DNA of 64,000 nucleotides from Meghimatium bilineatum (Eukaryota; Mollusca; Gastropoda; Stylommatophora; Philomycidae): assembly GCA_034231615.1 (NCBI GenBank), contig CM067322.1, forward strand, positions 104,111,767 through 104,175,766, in the 5' to 3' direction. The position numbers were made by a program, and so were the translations under genes. The notes beneath the pieces were generated by a model. It worked only from the letters and a program-made list of their open reading frames with translations, did no database searches and was not told where the DNA came from. Shown one piece after another: positions 1 through 11,149 of this stretch. Positions within the stretch are counted from its first letter, which is position 1. The number at the start of each line of letters is the position of its first letter.

Positions 1-484
1 ACTGACGTCTAGTTGATCGTGTCAATGTTGTACTGACGTCTAGTTGATCATGTCAATGTTGTACTGACGTCTAGTTGATCGTGTCAATGTTGTACTGACG
101 TCTAGTTGATCGTGTCAATGTTGTACTGACGTCTAGTTGATCGTGTCAATGTTGTACTGACGTCTAGTTGATCGTGTCAATGTTGTACTGACGTCTAGTT
201 GATCGTGTCAATGTTGCACTGACGTCTAGTTGATCGTGTCAATGTTGTACTGACGTCTAGTTGATCGTGTCAATGTTCCACTGACGTCTATTTGATCGTG
301 TCAATGTTGTACTGACGTCTAGTTGATCGTGTCAATGTTGTGCTGACGTCTAGTTGATCGTGTCAATGTTGTGCTGACGTCTAGTTGATCGTGTCAATTT
401 TGTACTGACGTCTAGTTGATCGTGTCAATGTTGTACTGACGTCTAGTTGATCGTGTCAATGTTGTACTGACGTCTAGTTGATCG
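1..484. repeat. 31-bp minisatellite (cut by window edge)
   Basis: About 15.6 copies of a 31-bp unit that begins ACTGACGTCTAGTTGATCGT. Copies differ by a few substitutions, for example GTAC versus GTGC or CCAC at the junction. The array starts before base 1, so its true length is unknown. Each unit carries a TGACGTC motif, a near-CRE half-site; no function is implied by that alone. Confidence 0.97.
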
Positions 485-1370
485 CATTAATCCATATCGT
501 GATATCTTTGTTTCTCTATCTCTTCTTCTTCTTCTCACATACCCGTCTTTAATGGCGTCACATGTGTTTCTTGTGCCACCTTCCTTGTAATAATCTTCTA
601 TCTCTGTTGGTTAGATCACAAAAAAACCGGACAATATTGGACATTTCCACATGTTGCGTCATAATGGCAAGGGAAAATTGGCCATCTTAATGGACATGGG
701 AAAAAATTCTACCTGCATGTTTGCAAGCATGTAATGAAGATAGCAATCGGAAGAGTTGTGCATGGTGCTAGCAAATTTATAATGCAGAGAAACAAAATAC
801 ATTTCAAGACGTTATTTAGCGCGCATTCATCAGTGCACAGTCCCATGTAGCTGTTGAATGGGAAAGCTTCGAAACATGTGTACGTATGAATGTCGGTCAC
901 TCGGCGCACTATAATAATGCCCAAATTAAAATATGACCATCTGTACATTATTACAATTTGATTTGTTAATGTTCAGTCCTAGAACTGATGGTTAGAGATT
1001 GAAACTCTGCTACTGGACCTCCTATATCTGCACCGTTGGAGAATAAACCTGGGCACACGTTTGATATTATTGTTCAATTTTCAGATGAATTGTTCATATG
1101 TGAACTGCCTGTGCGCACAGGCTATCAACAAACCTCTTGTTGATTTAGCTTGTTCCCTCCAGAACTTTCCATTTCTTACTCAGTCACCTTGTATCTGTAT
1201 ACATTTATTTTCTAATATTTTTCTTGTTTTTTTGTTGTTCCCTTCTGATTTCATAAAATGTCGTATCTTTATATAATTGTATGTGTTGTTTTCGTTAGCG
1301 TCTGCCGCATTCATAATTATTGTCATAATTTAGTCCCAGTCTACCGATACTTCATGATTTCCTCATCGAT
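485..1370. other. Unassigned AT-rich sequence
   Basis: No array, TE protein motif or tRNA-like promoter is visible here. The short open frames (about 70-80 codons) show no recognisable domain. Confidence 0.5.
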
Positions 1371-2929
1371 GATCTTACAATACCGTCCCATACCGTATAT
1401 CTTACAATACCGTCCCATATCTTATAATGCCGTCCCATACCGTATATCTTACAATACCGTCCCATACCGTATATCTTACAATATCGTCCCATATCTTATA
1501 ATGCCGTCCCATACCGTATATCTTACAATATCGTCCCATATCTTATATCTTACAATACCGCCCCATATCTTATATCTTACAATACCGTCCCATATCTTAT
1601 ATCTTAAAATACCGTCCCATACCGTATATCTTACAATATCGTCCCATATATTATATCTTACAATACCGTCCCATATCTTATATCTTACAATACCGCCCCA
1701 TATCTTATATCTTACAATACCGTCCGATATCTTATATCTTACAATACCGTCCGATATCTTATATCTTACAATACCGTCCCATACCGTATATATTACAATA
1801 CCGTCCCATATCTTATATCTTACAATACCGTCCCATACCGTATATCTTACAATACCGTCCCATACCGTATATCTTACAATACCGTCCCATACCGTATATC
1901 TTACAATACCGTCCCATACCGTATATCTTACAATACCGTCCCATACCGTATATCTTACAATACCGTCCCAGACCTTATATCTTACAATACCGTCCCATAC
2001 CTTATATCTTACAATACCGTCGCATACCTTATATCTTATAATACCGTCCCAGACCTTATATCTTACAATATCTTCCCATTCCTTATATCTTACAATACCG
2101 TCCCAGACCCTATATCTTACAATACCGTCCCAGACCCTATATCTTACAATACCGTCCCAGACCTTATATCTTACAATACCGTCCCAGACCTTATATCTTA
2201 CAATACCGTCCCAGACCTTATATCTTACAATACCGTCCCATACCTTATATCTTACAATACCGTCCCATACCTTATATCTCACAATACCGTGCCATACCTT
2301 ATATCTGACAATACCGTGCCATACCTTATATCTTACAATACCGTCCCAGACCATATATCTTACAATACCGTGCCATATCTTATATCTTACAATACCGTCC
2401 CAGACCATATAGCTTACAATACCGTGCCATATCTTATACCTTACAATACCGTGCCATATCTTATATCTTACAATACCGTCCCATATCTTATATCTTACAA
2501 TACCGTCCCATATCTTATATCTTACAATACCGTGCCATACCTTATATCTTACAATACCGTCCCAGACCTTATATCTTACAATACCGTGCCATATCTTATA
2601 TCTTACAATACCGTCCCATATCTTATATCTTACAATACCGTCCCATATCTTATATCTTACAATACCGTGCCATACCTTATATCTTACAATACCGTCCCAG
2701 ACCTTATATCTTACAATACCGTGCCATATATTATATGTTACAATACCGTGCCATATCTTATATCTTACAATACCGTCCCATATCTTATATCTTACAATAC
2801 CGTCCCATATCTTATATCTTACAATACCGTCCGATATCTTATATCTTACAATACCGTGCCATATCTTATATCTTACAATACCGTGCCATATCTTATATCT
2901 TACAATACCGTGCCATATCTTATATCTTC
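1371..2929. repeat. 27-bp minisatellite, about 57 copies
   Basis: The unit is 27 bp and contains the core CTTACAATACCGTCCCATAT. Variants change the second half (ATACCGTAT, ATATCTTAT, AGACCTTAT) and GTCCC to GTGCC. Variant types are clustered: the CCGTATATC form is common at the left and the GTGCC form at the right, as expected from local duplication. Because 27 is a multiple of 3, frames stay open on both strands; this is periodicity, not coding evidence. Confidence 0.97.
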
Positions 2930-3826
2930 ATGCCTCCCATGATTAAAACTTTGTAATGTCTAGTCTTATCACTGTTCCTCTTCATATTTTTGTCCATGTT
3001 TCAAATTAACTAGAGTATGACTTGTTCAAGACAATGGTCAGTTAATTTCTCTATCGAAATGGTGACTGATTTGATATAATGGTCAATGTGTGAACAATTC
3101 AGATAACTTCATTTCTGCAACTGATTGGTAGTAGATGGTAGTTAATGAGTTTGCCTCTCTTTTGCAGAGGTGTGCCCCTTTCAACCAGCTAGAGATGTCC
3201 AATTACGTTATATCAGGACACACTACCATAAAATATTCGAGTTAGCAAAGAAGGCAAGAACTGTGTCTATGTTCTCCATTAATTCTCTAACTGATTGAGA
3301 CCTGTATATTTATGATTTGCATATTTCCTTGCTTACTCAGCGCTTACCGCTACACGTAAACAAGTCAATTCAACATAATCAAACACAAACTAGTCACGGA
3401 GAAAATATCATCACACAAATATCTTGAAACCACATGATGATAGTCTGAACACAGAAGCGTTTGTTTCTTCGACAACTGGACAACTGTCTGAATAACTGTC
3501 TGTACAATACACAGCCTGGTTTATAGCTTGTGGCAATCGGTGTTTCTTCACTCGACATTTGAACAACCGTCAGAGTAAAGTTGTTCACGTCGTGAACGAG
3601 GTAACATTTGGATAATATCAACGGGGAATGTTTTCTTAATGATTTCATAATGATGAGTATTGTGGTCGAGGTTGTAACCCTCGCAGTACTTCCTGGTACA
3701 CTCAACTAAATGTCAGAGATCAGACACGTGTATCTGAGGTGAAGATTCAACTATGTCACGCCTGCTTTTTTTCTGTCTCTTTCTTACTGTAACATTTCTA
3801 CCATCACTATCCACAAGAAATCTTCG
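2930..3826. other. Unassigned single-copy-looking sequence
   Basis: No tandem structure or recognisable TE protein. A 103-codon open frame on the minus strand (3394-3705) has no motif that I recognise. Confidence 0.45.
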
Positions 3827-3949
3827 CCTGACATACAGTACACACACATTGTTATAACTTCTGACATACAGTACACATACATTGTTATAACTTCTGACAT
3901 ACAGTACACACAACGTGTTATAACTTCTGACATATAGTAGACACACCGT
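3827..3949. repeat. 33-bp minisatellite, about 3.7 copies
   Basis: Units of 33 bp begin CTGACATACAGTACACACAC and end with GTTATAACTT. The last copies are diverged (ACAACGTG, TATAGTAGAC). Confidence 0.93.
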
Positions 3950-4086
3950 TTTCTACCATGTGACACTTAGATTTAGAAAATCGTGCTCTATTAGCATGCC
4001 ATTGCCATCATTATTATGATTTTACTCAATATCATAATTATCGTCTTATATTTAAAAACATTAGATTGCTAGACAGTCATCAATCA

Positions 4087-4348
4087 TGTCCGGCAGTTGG
4101 CATGTAATCATACACCAATGTCCGGCAGTTGTCATGTAATCATACACCAATGTCCGGCAGTTGTCATGTAATCATACACCAATGTCCGGCAGTTGTCATG
4201 TAATCATACACCAATGTCCGGCAGCTGTCATGTAATCATACACCAATGTCCGGCAGTTGTCATGTAATCATACACCAATGTCCGGCAGTTGTCATGTAAT
4301 CATACACCAATGTCCGGCAGTTGTCATGTAATCATACACCAATGTCCG
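4087..4348. repeat. 32-bp minisatellite, about 8 copies
   Basis: Nearly identical 32-bp units beginning ATGTCCGGCAGTTGTCATGT. It runs directly into a related composite array in which the middle of the unit changes. Confidence 0.96.
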
Positions 4349-4926
4349 GCTGTAGAGAATTACTGGACACTCGTACACCGATGTACGGCTGTACAAAACT
4401 ACTGGACAACCATTAACCGATGTCCGGCTGTAGAAAATTACTGGACAATCATTCACAAATGTCCAGCTGTAGTAAATTACTAGACAATAATTAACCGATG
4501 TCCGGCTGTAGAAAATTACTAGACAATAATTTACCGATGTCCGGCTGTAGGAAATTACTGAACAATCGTACACCGATGTGCAGCTGTAGAGATATAATCC
4601 TACACCGATGTGCAGCTGTAGAGATGTAATCCTACACCGATGTCCGGCTGTAGGAAATTACTGAACAATCGTACACCGATGTGCAGCTGTAGAGATGTAA
4701 TCCTACACCGATGTCCGGCTGTAGAAAATTACTGAACAATCGTACACCGATGTGCAGCTGTAGAGATGTAATCCTACACCGATGTGCAGCTGTAGAGATG
4801 TAATCGTACACCGATGTGCAGCTATAGAGATGTAATCCTACACCGATGTGCAGCTATAGAGATGTAATCCTACACCGATGTCCGGCTATAGAGATGTAAT
4901 CCTACACCGATGTCCGGCTAAAGAGA
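4349..4926. repeat. Composite 32/39-bp array related to the preceding one
   Basis: Two unit types share the start ATGTCCGGCTGTAG or ATGTGCAGCTGTAG. One is about 39 bp and contains AAATTACTGGACAATC; the other is about 32 bp and contains AGAGATGTAATCCTACACCG. They are intermixed, so this looks like an older array that diverged and then re-amplified in blocks. It abuts the 3' end of the minus-strand LINE relic that follows. Confidence 0.9.
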
Positions 4927-5720
4927 TGTCAGTCTTGGTGGTCTAGTATTTCTCTGATGTTCTCTATCAAATTACCTCGTGGGTCTTCTCCTGTTTCTCT
5001 TTTCAGATGATCTTTTATTAAGTCTGTCGATGTAATGCGATCTGGTTACACTCTGATCAGGTGGCCGAACTATTTGATTGGTTTTATTGTTTGTGTAATC
5101 TTTGTTCGATATTTCTTTCATCAGATTTCTTATGGTGTCATTGTTTATTATATTCTGTATTTCAAACAAACAAAAATACCCAGCGCAGTTTTCAGGCATT
5201 ATGTTTCGCATGTAGCAAGTATTTGTTCTAGTTTCTCTGTCAGAGTCCAGGTCTGGCATTGGTAACACAGTGTCGGCATGAACACTCTATTTATTAACGT
5301 TCTTTTGGAGATCATGTCAATATTCTGGTGTTTCAGCATCGGTGCCAATAGATATTACACATCGTATGCTTTCTGACATCTAATCTCTATTTCTCTATCT
5401 AATCTCCCGTCTTCTGAGAACACTCTGACTAGTTACTTAAATTCGTTTACTTGGTTGAGTTTTGTGCCGTCTAATGTATGTTTCTAGTGGGGATTGATTT
5501 CTGTATATCTGCAGTATTTCTGATTTTGGTTTGTTGATTCTCACGTTGTTGGTTTCGCAATGAGTATTTAGTGCGTTTAGTTGTTTTTACAGCTCAGATA
5601 TATCTTTGTATATCAACTCCTGATTGTCTGTGAATAGCAATTCGTTATACTTCTGCACTGAACGTTAACTGATTCAGCCCGCAAAGACTCATATAAATCA
5701 TTAAACGCTATGTCTTGAGA
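4927..5720 (-). mobile_element. LINE relic: reverse transcriptase C-terminal half
   Basis: Decayed non-LTR retrotransposon ORF read on the minus strand, with several frameshifts and stops. Seen in order: a fragment after the catalytic site (LLFTDNQELIYKDISEL), then EFKYLVRVFSEDGRLDREIE, a stretch around CYQCQTWTLTEKLEQILATC, and near the end a RETGEDPRGN block. In endonuclease/RT-type LINEs (RTE-like) this corresponds to the region from the thumb to the basic C-terminus (usual pattern GHLxRM followed by a GRRPRGRP-like block). The catalytic FADD box itself is not present, so the copy is dead. It is probably the downstream half of the element whose upstream half lies at 6200-7012, with a 27-bp array and unassigned bases between. 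Clade assignment is tentative. Confidence 0.75.
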
Positions 5721-5812
5721 CCGAAGGTAGTCCATTGAGTCTAGCAGTTTGTGACATATATTTTGACATTTTCAGTATTTAAATCTCCACAAAGATGGTT
5801 CCGATCAAAGGT

Positions 5813-6028
5813 GTAATATGTCCACATTACGTCTAGAATGTAATATGTACACATTACGTCTGGAATGTAATATGTCCACATTACGTCTAGAATGTAATAT
5901 GTCCACATTACGTCTGGAATGTAATATGTCCACATTACGTCTGGAATGTAATATGTCCACATTACGTCTGGAATGTAATATTTCCACATTACGTCTGGAA
6001 TGTAATATGTCCACATTACGTCTGGAAT
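5813..6028. repeat. 27-bp minisatellite, 8 copies, within a LINE relic
   Basis: Exactly eight 27-bp units beginning GTAATATGTCCACATTACGT. Each unit contains an ATTAC/GTAAT inverted pair, so single strands could form small hairpins. Minus-strand LINE sequence lies on both sides (upstream half at 6200-7012, downstream half at 4927-5720). Confidence 0.95.
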
Positions 6029-6063
6029 GATTTTGATGTATTATGATATCAGTTTTGTAAATT

Positions 6064-6121
6064 ATAAGTTTTGAACATGGAGGTATGTGACATAAGTTTT
6101 GAACATGGAGGTATGTGACAT
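6064..6121. repeat. 29-bp direct duplication
   Basis: Two adjacent copies of a 29-bp unit containing AAGTTTTGAACATGGAGGTA. Confidence 0.9.
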
Positions 6122-6199
6122 CATTTATTTCTTATATATATATATTCGATTGCACTTTTTTCACGAAAGTATAACTATTTTATTTATTTTGGTCGCATT

Positions 6200-7012
6200 T
6201 ATTATTAAAATCCAATCTGGCAATCACCGTCAACATATCTAAGCCATCGTGGTGCAGATTTCCGCCATTTTGTAAGTAATATCTGTCGTTTGAATCTGTA
6301 GATCTAACAATACTAAAATGCCATCGCATGAGCACCAGCTCTGTTAATTTATTTGTCTTGAGATATAAGTCTTGGTTATGTTCTGTTGCTCTTTCTGAAA
6401 GTTGTTTGAGAGCGAAGATTGCGTCTGTACAGCTTTTATTTTTCTGAAAACCTAATTGTGTGTTGTTGAGCCGTGGTTCTATATATGCGAGGATCCTTCT
6501 CTCTAGTATCTTGCTAAAGATTTTTCCTATGTGGCTTAAGAGTGATATTCCTTTATACTTATTGCAGTCAGTCTTAGTGCATTAAATCTTCCAAATGGAA
6601 ACAATCACCGCTGTATTCCACTCCTGTGGCGTCTTCCATATCACATTGAACAGACTGTGTAGCCACTTTATACCTGTCCATGTTAGCATTTTTATTAGTT
6701 CTACAGGTATGCAGTCTATTCCTGGTGCGTTGTTGTTTTGTACATGTTTAACTGCGTCTTCAATTTGGGATTTCATATGTACGGTTCTAGTTCTTCTTCT
6801 ATTGTATTTATAGTGGTAATCACTTCTCATTCATTTAGGTTTAATTGTTGAAGGAAGTAATTTTTTCCATCTTTCCATGATTTCTTGGGGCCTATGTAGT
6901 GTGTTGCCGTGTTTATCGTTGATTATTTCTGTTGCTTCTTAAGTGTATTTTTACTTCTCATGTTTTGTACTTTCTTGTAGAACATCTTTGTTGTTATCAA
7001 TTGCTCTAGTAC
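6200..7012 (-). mobile_element. LINE relic: reverse transcriptase N-terminal half
   Basis: Minus-strand relic of a non-LTR retrotransposon. Readable blocks, in order: KSWKDGKNYFLQQLNLNE, then KHVQNNNAPGIDCIPVELIK (the NNKAPGxDGIPxELLK motif of the RT fingers), a PQEWNTAVIVSIWK block, then CNKYRGISLLSHIGKIFSKI and LGFQKNKSCTDAIFALKQL (RT motifs 1-2 of endonuclease-type LINEs), and a degraded segment with LHHDG. Stops and frameshifts separate the blocks, and the element breaks off before the catalytic aspartates. An array of 25-bp units abuts its upstream edge. The match to LINE RT is clear; the exact clade (RTE-like) is inference. Confidence 0.82.
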
Positions 7013-7248
7013 AATATCTCCACTATTGCTCTAATACAATATCTCCACTATTGCTCTAATACAATATCTCCACTATTGCTCTAATACAATATCTCCACTA
7101 TTGCTCTAATACAATATCTCCACTATTGCTCTAATACAATATCTCCACTATTGCTCTAATACAATATCTCCACTATTGCTCTAATACAATATCTCCACTA
7201 TTGCTCTAATACAATATCTCCACTATTGCTCTAATACAATATCTCCAC
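7009..7248. repeat. 25-bp minisatellite, about 9.6 copies
   Basis: Near-perfect 25-bp units containing ATTGCTCTAATACAATATCT; only the first copy has CTAGTAC. It sits at the upstream edge of the LINE relic, with the first unit reading on from LINE sequence. Confidence 0.96.
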
Positions 7249-7366
7249 TTATGGACGTGCGGTAGATTTTCTCAGTGTGATGCACGTCTTCGAAATGCAG
7301 CCCACCTGAAAAGATTTTTCTTGGAAATTCCGCCGCCGAAAATTTATTGTGATTATTGCTGCTCGA

Positions 7367-7829
7367 TGCAGCCTCTTCGGGGCTGGTGATTACAGTACAG
7401 GTAATTGGTTAAATCGATACAGCCTCTTCGGGGCTGGTGATTACAGTACAGGTAATTGGTGAAATCGATACATCCTCTTCAGGGCTGGTGATTACAGTAC
7501 ATGTAATTGGTGAAATCGATACAGCCTCTTCGGGGCTGGTGATTACAGTACAGGTAATTGGTGAAATCGATACAGCCTCTTCGGGGCTGGTGATTACAGT
7601 ACAAGTAATTGGTGAAATCGATACAGCCTCTTCAGGGCTGGTGATTACAGCACATGTAATTGGTGAAATCGATACAGCCTCTTCGGGGCTGGTGATTACA
7701 GTACAGGTAATTGGTGAAATCGATACAGCCTCTTCAGGGCTGGTAATTACAGTACAGGTAATTGGTTAAATCGATACAGCCTCTTCGGGGCTGGTGATTA
7801 CAATACATGTAATTGGTGAAATCAATAAC
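7367..7829. repeat. 51-bp minisatellite, about 9 copies
   Basis: Units of 51 bp (17 codons) with GATACAGCCTCTTCGGGGCT followed by a GTGATTACAGTACAGGTAAT block. Substitutions such as TCAGGG for TCGGGG recur in alternate units. Confidence 0.95.
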
Positions 7830-8053
7830 AGCGTCTTATTTCAGCTGGAGAACGGGGAAGAAGGAAACATCCTGCCATTCTATGTAAGAGATGAGATTCT
7901 ATTGAAAATATGGAACATATTATCTACTCTATGACAGATAGTCGTGTCTATACGTGACCTATTGAAGTGCATAATGGACAATCAACAAAAAGAATAACGC
8001 TAGAAGCTACGGATAGGTGGAATAATGGAAGATAGCTAAAGATGCAAATTTAG

Positions 8054-8116
8054 TGTTATTACGTCACAGGTGAAACTGGCAGGAGGCTTTATCATCATCT
8101 CTGCCAGCATCTGCAC
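8054..8116 (+). pseudogene. Possible GIY-YIG fragment (Penelope-like relic)
   Basis: A 21-codon segment reads CYYVTGETGRRLYHHLCQHL. This resembles the core YIGETGRRL...HL block of GIY-YIG domains in Penelope-like elements, of which a clearer example lies at 43853-44227. An in-frame stop lies just upstream, and no GIY tripeptide is visible. The rest of 7830-8240 carries no convincing motif. It could be chance similarity. Confidence 0.3.
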
Positions 8117-8239
8117 GTAAAAACTATATTTCCAAGAAAATATTGCACACTGGAAAGTAATAAAGAAAGTTATTCAAATACAGATCACATTTACTTGACA
8201 CTTTGTGTCGTCATGAACTGAACAATTTTATCCTTGGAC

Positions 8240-8520
8240 ATGTTCCTTGAAGCAGAAAAACCATGAAAACAACGGCTGTTGTCTAAATGTTCTTGGTTGC
8301 AGAAATACTATTAAAACAAAGGCTGTTGTCTAAATGTTCTTGGTTTCAGAAATACCGTTAAAACAACGGCTGTTGTCTAAATCTTCTTGGTTGCAGAAAT
8401 TAAAACAAAGGCTGTTATCAAAATGTTCCTTGAAGTAGAAAAACCATTAAGATGACGGCTGTTTCATGAATGTTCCTTGTTGTAGAAAAACCATTAAGAT
8501 AACGGACTGTTATCTAAATT
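8240..8520. repeat. Degenerate ~47-bp tandem repeat, about 6 copies
   Basis: Imperfect units share TGTTCTTGGTTGCAGAAA, TTAAAACAA and GGCTGTTGTCTAAA. Unit lengths vary because of small deletions, so this looks older than most arrays here. Confidence 0.85.
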
Positions 8521-9025
8521 CTCGAGCAAAGTTTACTTGCAATAATTCGACTGAACTGAACACAATCTTGTAATGTACCTCACTAAATTCAATTCTAATC
8601 TCAGACAAAAAATTGCCTATTATTGCTGCTAATCTAAAAGCTCATTTAATTGTCACGTTCATTTTTACCATGAATCTTCTTACGTGTAATTCTAGTTTTT
8701 CAATTTCAATGGATATTCTTACATTTTTTTCATATTTCTCGGAATAAAACACCATCTGTTATTGAAGGAAGAATCCTAATTTTGCTGGCATAATGAGATT
8801 ACATTATTATTACCGTCTGCTAGCTGTATTAATCGTCGACTTGTTTATTTAAAGTATTCCTTTTCTTGTCGTCTTATGTATTATTGAATATCTTTGGGTC
8901 AATATTTGTCTGTTTACATATCTTTTGTTATATCTTATTTCCAGTAAAGTAGATTTCTGTGTTTAAGTTGGCCTATTCATGTTATTGTGTTTGTCACTCT
9001 GACACGGCATGGAAACCCGCTTTTA
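8521..9025. other. Unassigned AT-rich sequence
   Basis: Very AT-rich with T-runs. No array, ORF of note or TE motif seen. Confidence 0.45.
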
Positions 9026-9124
9026 CTCCATGAGTGTAACATAAATCCAGTTACCCGATGAGTGTAAGATAAACCAAGTGTCAGCCGATGAGTGTAAGAT
9101 AAACCAAGTGTCAGCCGATGAGTG
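9026..9124. repeat. 30-bp tandem repeat, about 3 copies
   Basis: The unit contains CCGATGAGTGTAAGATAAAC. The last two copies are nearly identical and the first is diverged. Confidence 0.88.
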
Positions 9125-9169
9125 GGTTGTTTAATTTCCGGTACTGTACTCAATGCCTTTCAGAAGATG

Positions 9170-9490
9170 GTTACACAAATAAATATATATCAATCCACAT
9201 AGTCCTGACTGTAAGAACATGTAACAAGCTTTCCAATGCATAGCACTGACAAGAATGTAACAAACTCACAAAACTAAGACTGTTTAAGGCGTACATACTA
9301 TCAGTACTGACATAAGGAAGCGAAAACTGGAAATATACACAAGCTATTCACACTAAATTAATCAATTTTGAAAACAAGTTCCAAGAATATTCAACATAAA
9401 ATGCACAATTTGAAAACAAGTTGTTCACTAAGAGAATAAAAAAACAACACTAGGAATTGGTATCAAGTTTTATTAGAAAAAGACGGGATT
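9170..9490 (+). mobile_element. LINE relic: RT C-terminal (thumb) segment
   Basis: Reading the plus strand gives KLRLFKAYILSVLT, a stop, then GSENWKYTQAIHTKLINFEN, and after further damage SFIRKRRD. In RTE-like LINEs this region usually reads TKLKLFxSxVxSVLxYGSExWK...KLxxFxNKCLRR...IRKRRWR, so the match is good although broken by stops. No catalytic RT motif is included. Confidence 0.75.
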
Positions 9491-9606
9491 AAATCGGCCT
9501 CATAAACAAACCTATTTGTGATATGAAACAAGAAAAGTCTTGTCGTTCCCCAGGTGAATGATGGCTCATTGAATCTACATTTGCCGTTAAGTGTAAGGGT
9601 AGGAGC

Positions 9607-9790
9607 TTCAAGACCAGTTGTGCAGCCTTCGTTGCGTTGAGTCTATGTTTCTTCAAGACCAGTTGTGCAGCCTTCGTTGCGTTGAGTCTATGTTTCTTCA
9701 AGACCAGATGTGCAGCCTTCGTTGCGTTGAGTCTATGTTTCTTCAAGACCAGATGTGCAGCCTTCGTTGCGTTGAGTCTATATTTCTTCA
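9607..9790. repeat. 45-bp minisatellite, 4 copies, made of LINE C-terminal codons
   Basis: Four 45-bp units (15 codons) beginning TTCAAGACCAGTTGTGCAGC. On the minus strand they read a repeated HRLNATKAAHLVLKK. This resembles the extreme C-terminus of the adjacent minus-strand LINE relic (9793-9976), where LNATKAxxLAL-like sequence follows the basic block. The unit length is a multiple of 3, so frame is preserved. The derivation is inference from adjacency and similarity. Confidence 0.92.
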
Positions 9791-9792
9791 AG

Positions 9793-9976
9793 TTGCTTCT
9801 TGATGTTTTCTATAAAATTTTATGGATTTACATTTGTCCTTATTTCCGGATATGCTGTTGTTATATAAGCTCTTATTGGTATTTGGTGTGGGTTCATTTT
9901 CATTTTACTTGAAGTCTTTCCATATACTCAATACATGGTATTATACCGACTCTTTTCCTAATTTGATAACATATTG
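9793..9976 (-). mobile_element. LINE relic: ORF C-terminal segment
   Basis: Minus-strand reading gives IRKRVGIIPCIEYMERLQVK, a stop, then QIPIRAYITTAYPEIR-like sequence. The related copy at 20320-20590 reads IRTRVGIQSCIEHIERQQVK followed by RFGHLMR, a diagnostic C-terminal motif of RTE-like LINEs. The GHLMR block is missing here. Homology between the two copies is also visible at the DNA level (CTCTTATTGGTATTTGG in both). Confidence 0.72.
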
Positions 9977-9977
9977 C

Positions 9978-10795
9978 AGGATGTGACAGCATGTGCGGAA
10001 TTTATAGGTCTACCAACAGATTTCGAAACTTGTTTGAAAGTAGTAATACCACTTAGCAGGGAATGCAGAGAATGGTGTCTCACAGCTGTGGAGCAAGAAG
10101 TACAGTCTTTGGTCAGTGAGAATCCAAAGGGGGGGGGGGGGTGTGATTAAATTCACTGATGGATCTGTGATTAGAAATGTTCGCAGTGTTTGACCTTCAT
10201 AGCTCAGTGTGCGGGTAAAACCACCAGGGAGGAGAATGGGGCATTTGTTATGACTACGAGTAGCATGGCCATGGAGACTATGGCGGTGTATTTGATTGGC
10301 TAGTCACACAGAAGGCAACACGCGTCTGCGTCTTGAGTGACGCTGTATGATTAGGAATGTACAAGTCGGTGTCGTTCGCGAACAGTGGATTGAGGCCTTG
10401 AGAAAGATTAGTTTGAAAGTAGCTACATTTATTTTCGTGCCGGGACATGTGGGTGTTCGAGGCAATGACAGAGCGGATCAACTGGCATCATGCGTGATTG
10501 TGGCACAGACGATGGGGCAATGGATCGCGCTGACGTTTTGAACTCCTTAAGAGATATAACACGCGAGAGTGAGACTAATGTGGATGATGATTCCTTTTCA
10601 ATGGCCAGGATTAAAGATCAGGGATTGAGATGCGGTGTTGCTAGAGGTGAACATTTTGGAGGGCGCAGAAGAATGATGGTCAACCAGCATAGGATCGGTA
10701 CTGTCAGTAGAAGTGTGATGGCAGATACACTGAGAGAGAGATCGGAGCAACTATTGACGTGTCCAGTTTGCAGTGATGATGATCTGTCGACTAAC
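9978..10795 (+). mobile_element. RNase H-bearing LINE relic (3' part of ORF2)
   Basis: Decayed ribonuclease H domain of a non-LTR retrotransposon. Seen: FETCLKVVIPLSRECREW upstream; KFTDGSVIRN (first Asp, reached after a frame break at a run of G); an AMETMA block (Glu); LSDAV (Asp); then FVPGHVGVRGNDRADQLA, the classic C-terminal RNase H motif with His and Asp. Downstream, SMARIKDQGLRCGVARGE and VNQHRIGTVSRS match the element tails at 53.0-55.0 kb. It ends with a CPVC motif. Several frameshifts and stops make it inactive. RNase H domains in LINEs are typical of the I-related groups. Confidence 0.85.
10130..10142 (+). repeat. Homopolymer G run
   Basis: A run of about 13 G lies within the RNase H relic and causes a frame break. 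It is a likely site of sequencing or replication slippage. Confidence 0.85.
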
Positions 10796-10869
10796 TAACT
10801 CACTAAAACAAACAACGAGATAATGTCAACGAGGTAATGTCAATCACCAAAATATAAAAACACACTGAA

Positions 10870-11124
10870 AAAGGGTTTAAAAGCCGTAGAAGATTGACTT
10901 CACGGTACTCGGTTTCCCATATATACTCCGTTCCTCTCAACGAAGCGGAACGCCGCCTGCCGAGATTACCACTAATAGCACGTAACTCCGTAGCTTCACG
11001 TGATAATCCACAGGGATCTCCGAAAAAATCCACCTTATAAACAAGACGACACGAGCCGGATTCGAACCCGTGACCTCTTGAACACAAGGCGAACAGCTTA
11101 ACCACTACGCCAGGGAGATATCTA
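10870..11124 (-). mobile_element. tRNA-derived SINE, family A, copy 1
   Basis: On the minus strand the element opens with a tRNA-like head: an A-box-like TGGCGTAGTGG (11102-11112) and a B-box-like GGGTTCGAATCC (about 11058-11069). These would be internal RNA polymerase III promoter elements. The body contains AAGGTGGATTTTTTCGGAG and GCTACGGAGTTACGTGCTAT, shared with copies at 19367 and 23665. It is transcriptionally a SINE and not a functional tRNA gene. The 3' boundary is approximate. It lies between an RNase H LINE relic and another LINE fragment. Confidence 0.82.
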
Positions 11125-11149
11125 AAAAAAAAAGACACTACTATTTTCA

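Noticed and set aside
1258..2942. Repeat proteins in the 27-bp array on both strands
   Set aside because: A 9-codon period explains the openness. No signal peptide or independent coding evidence.
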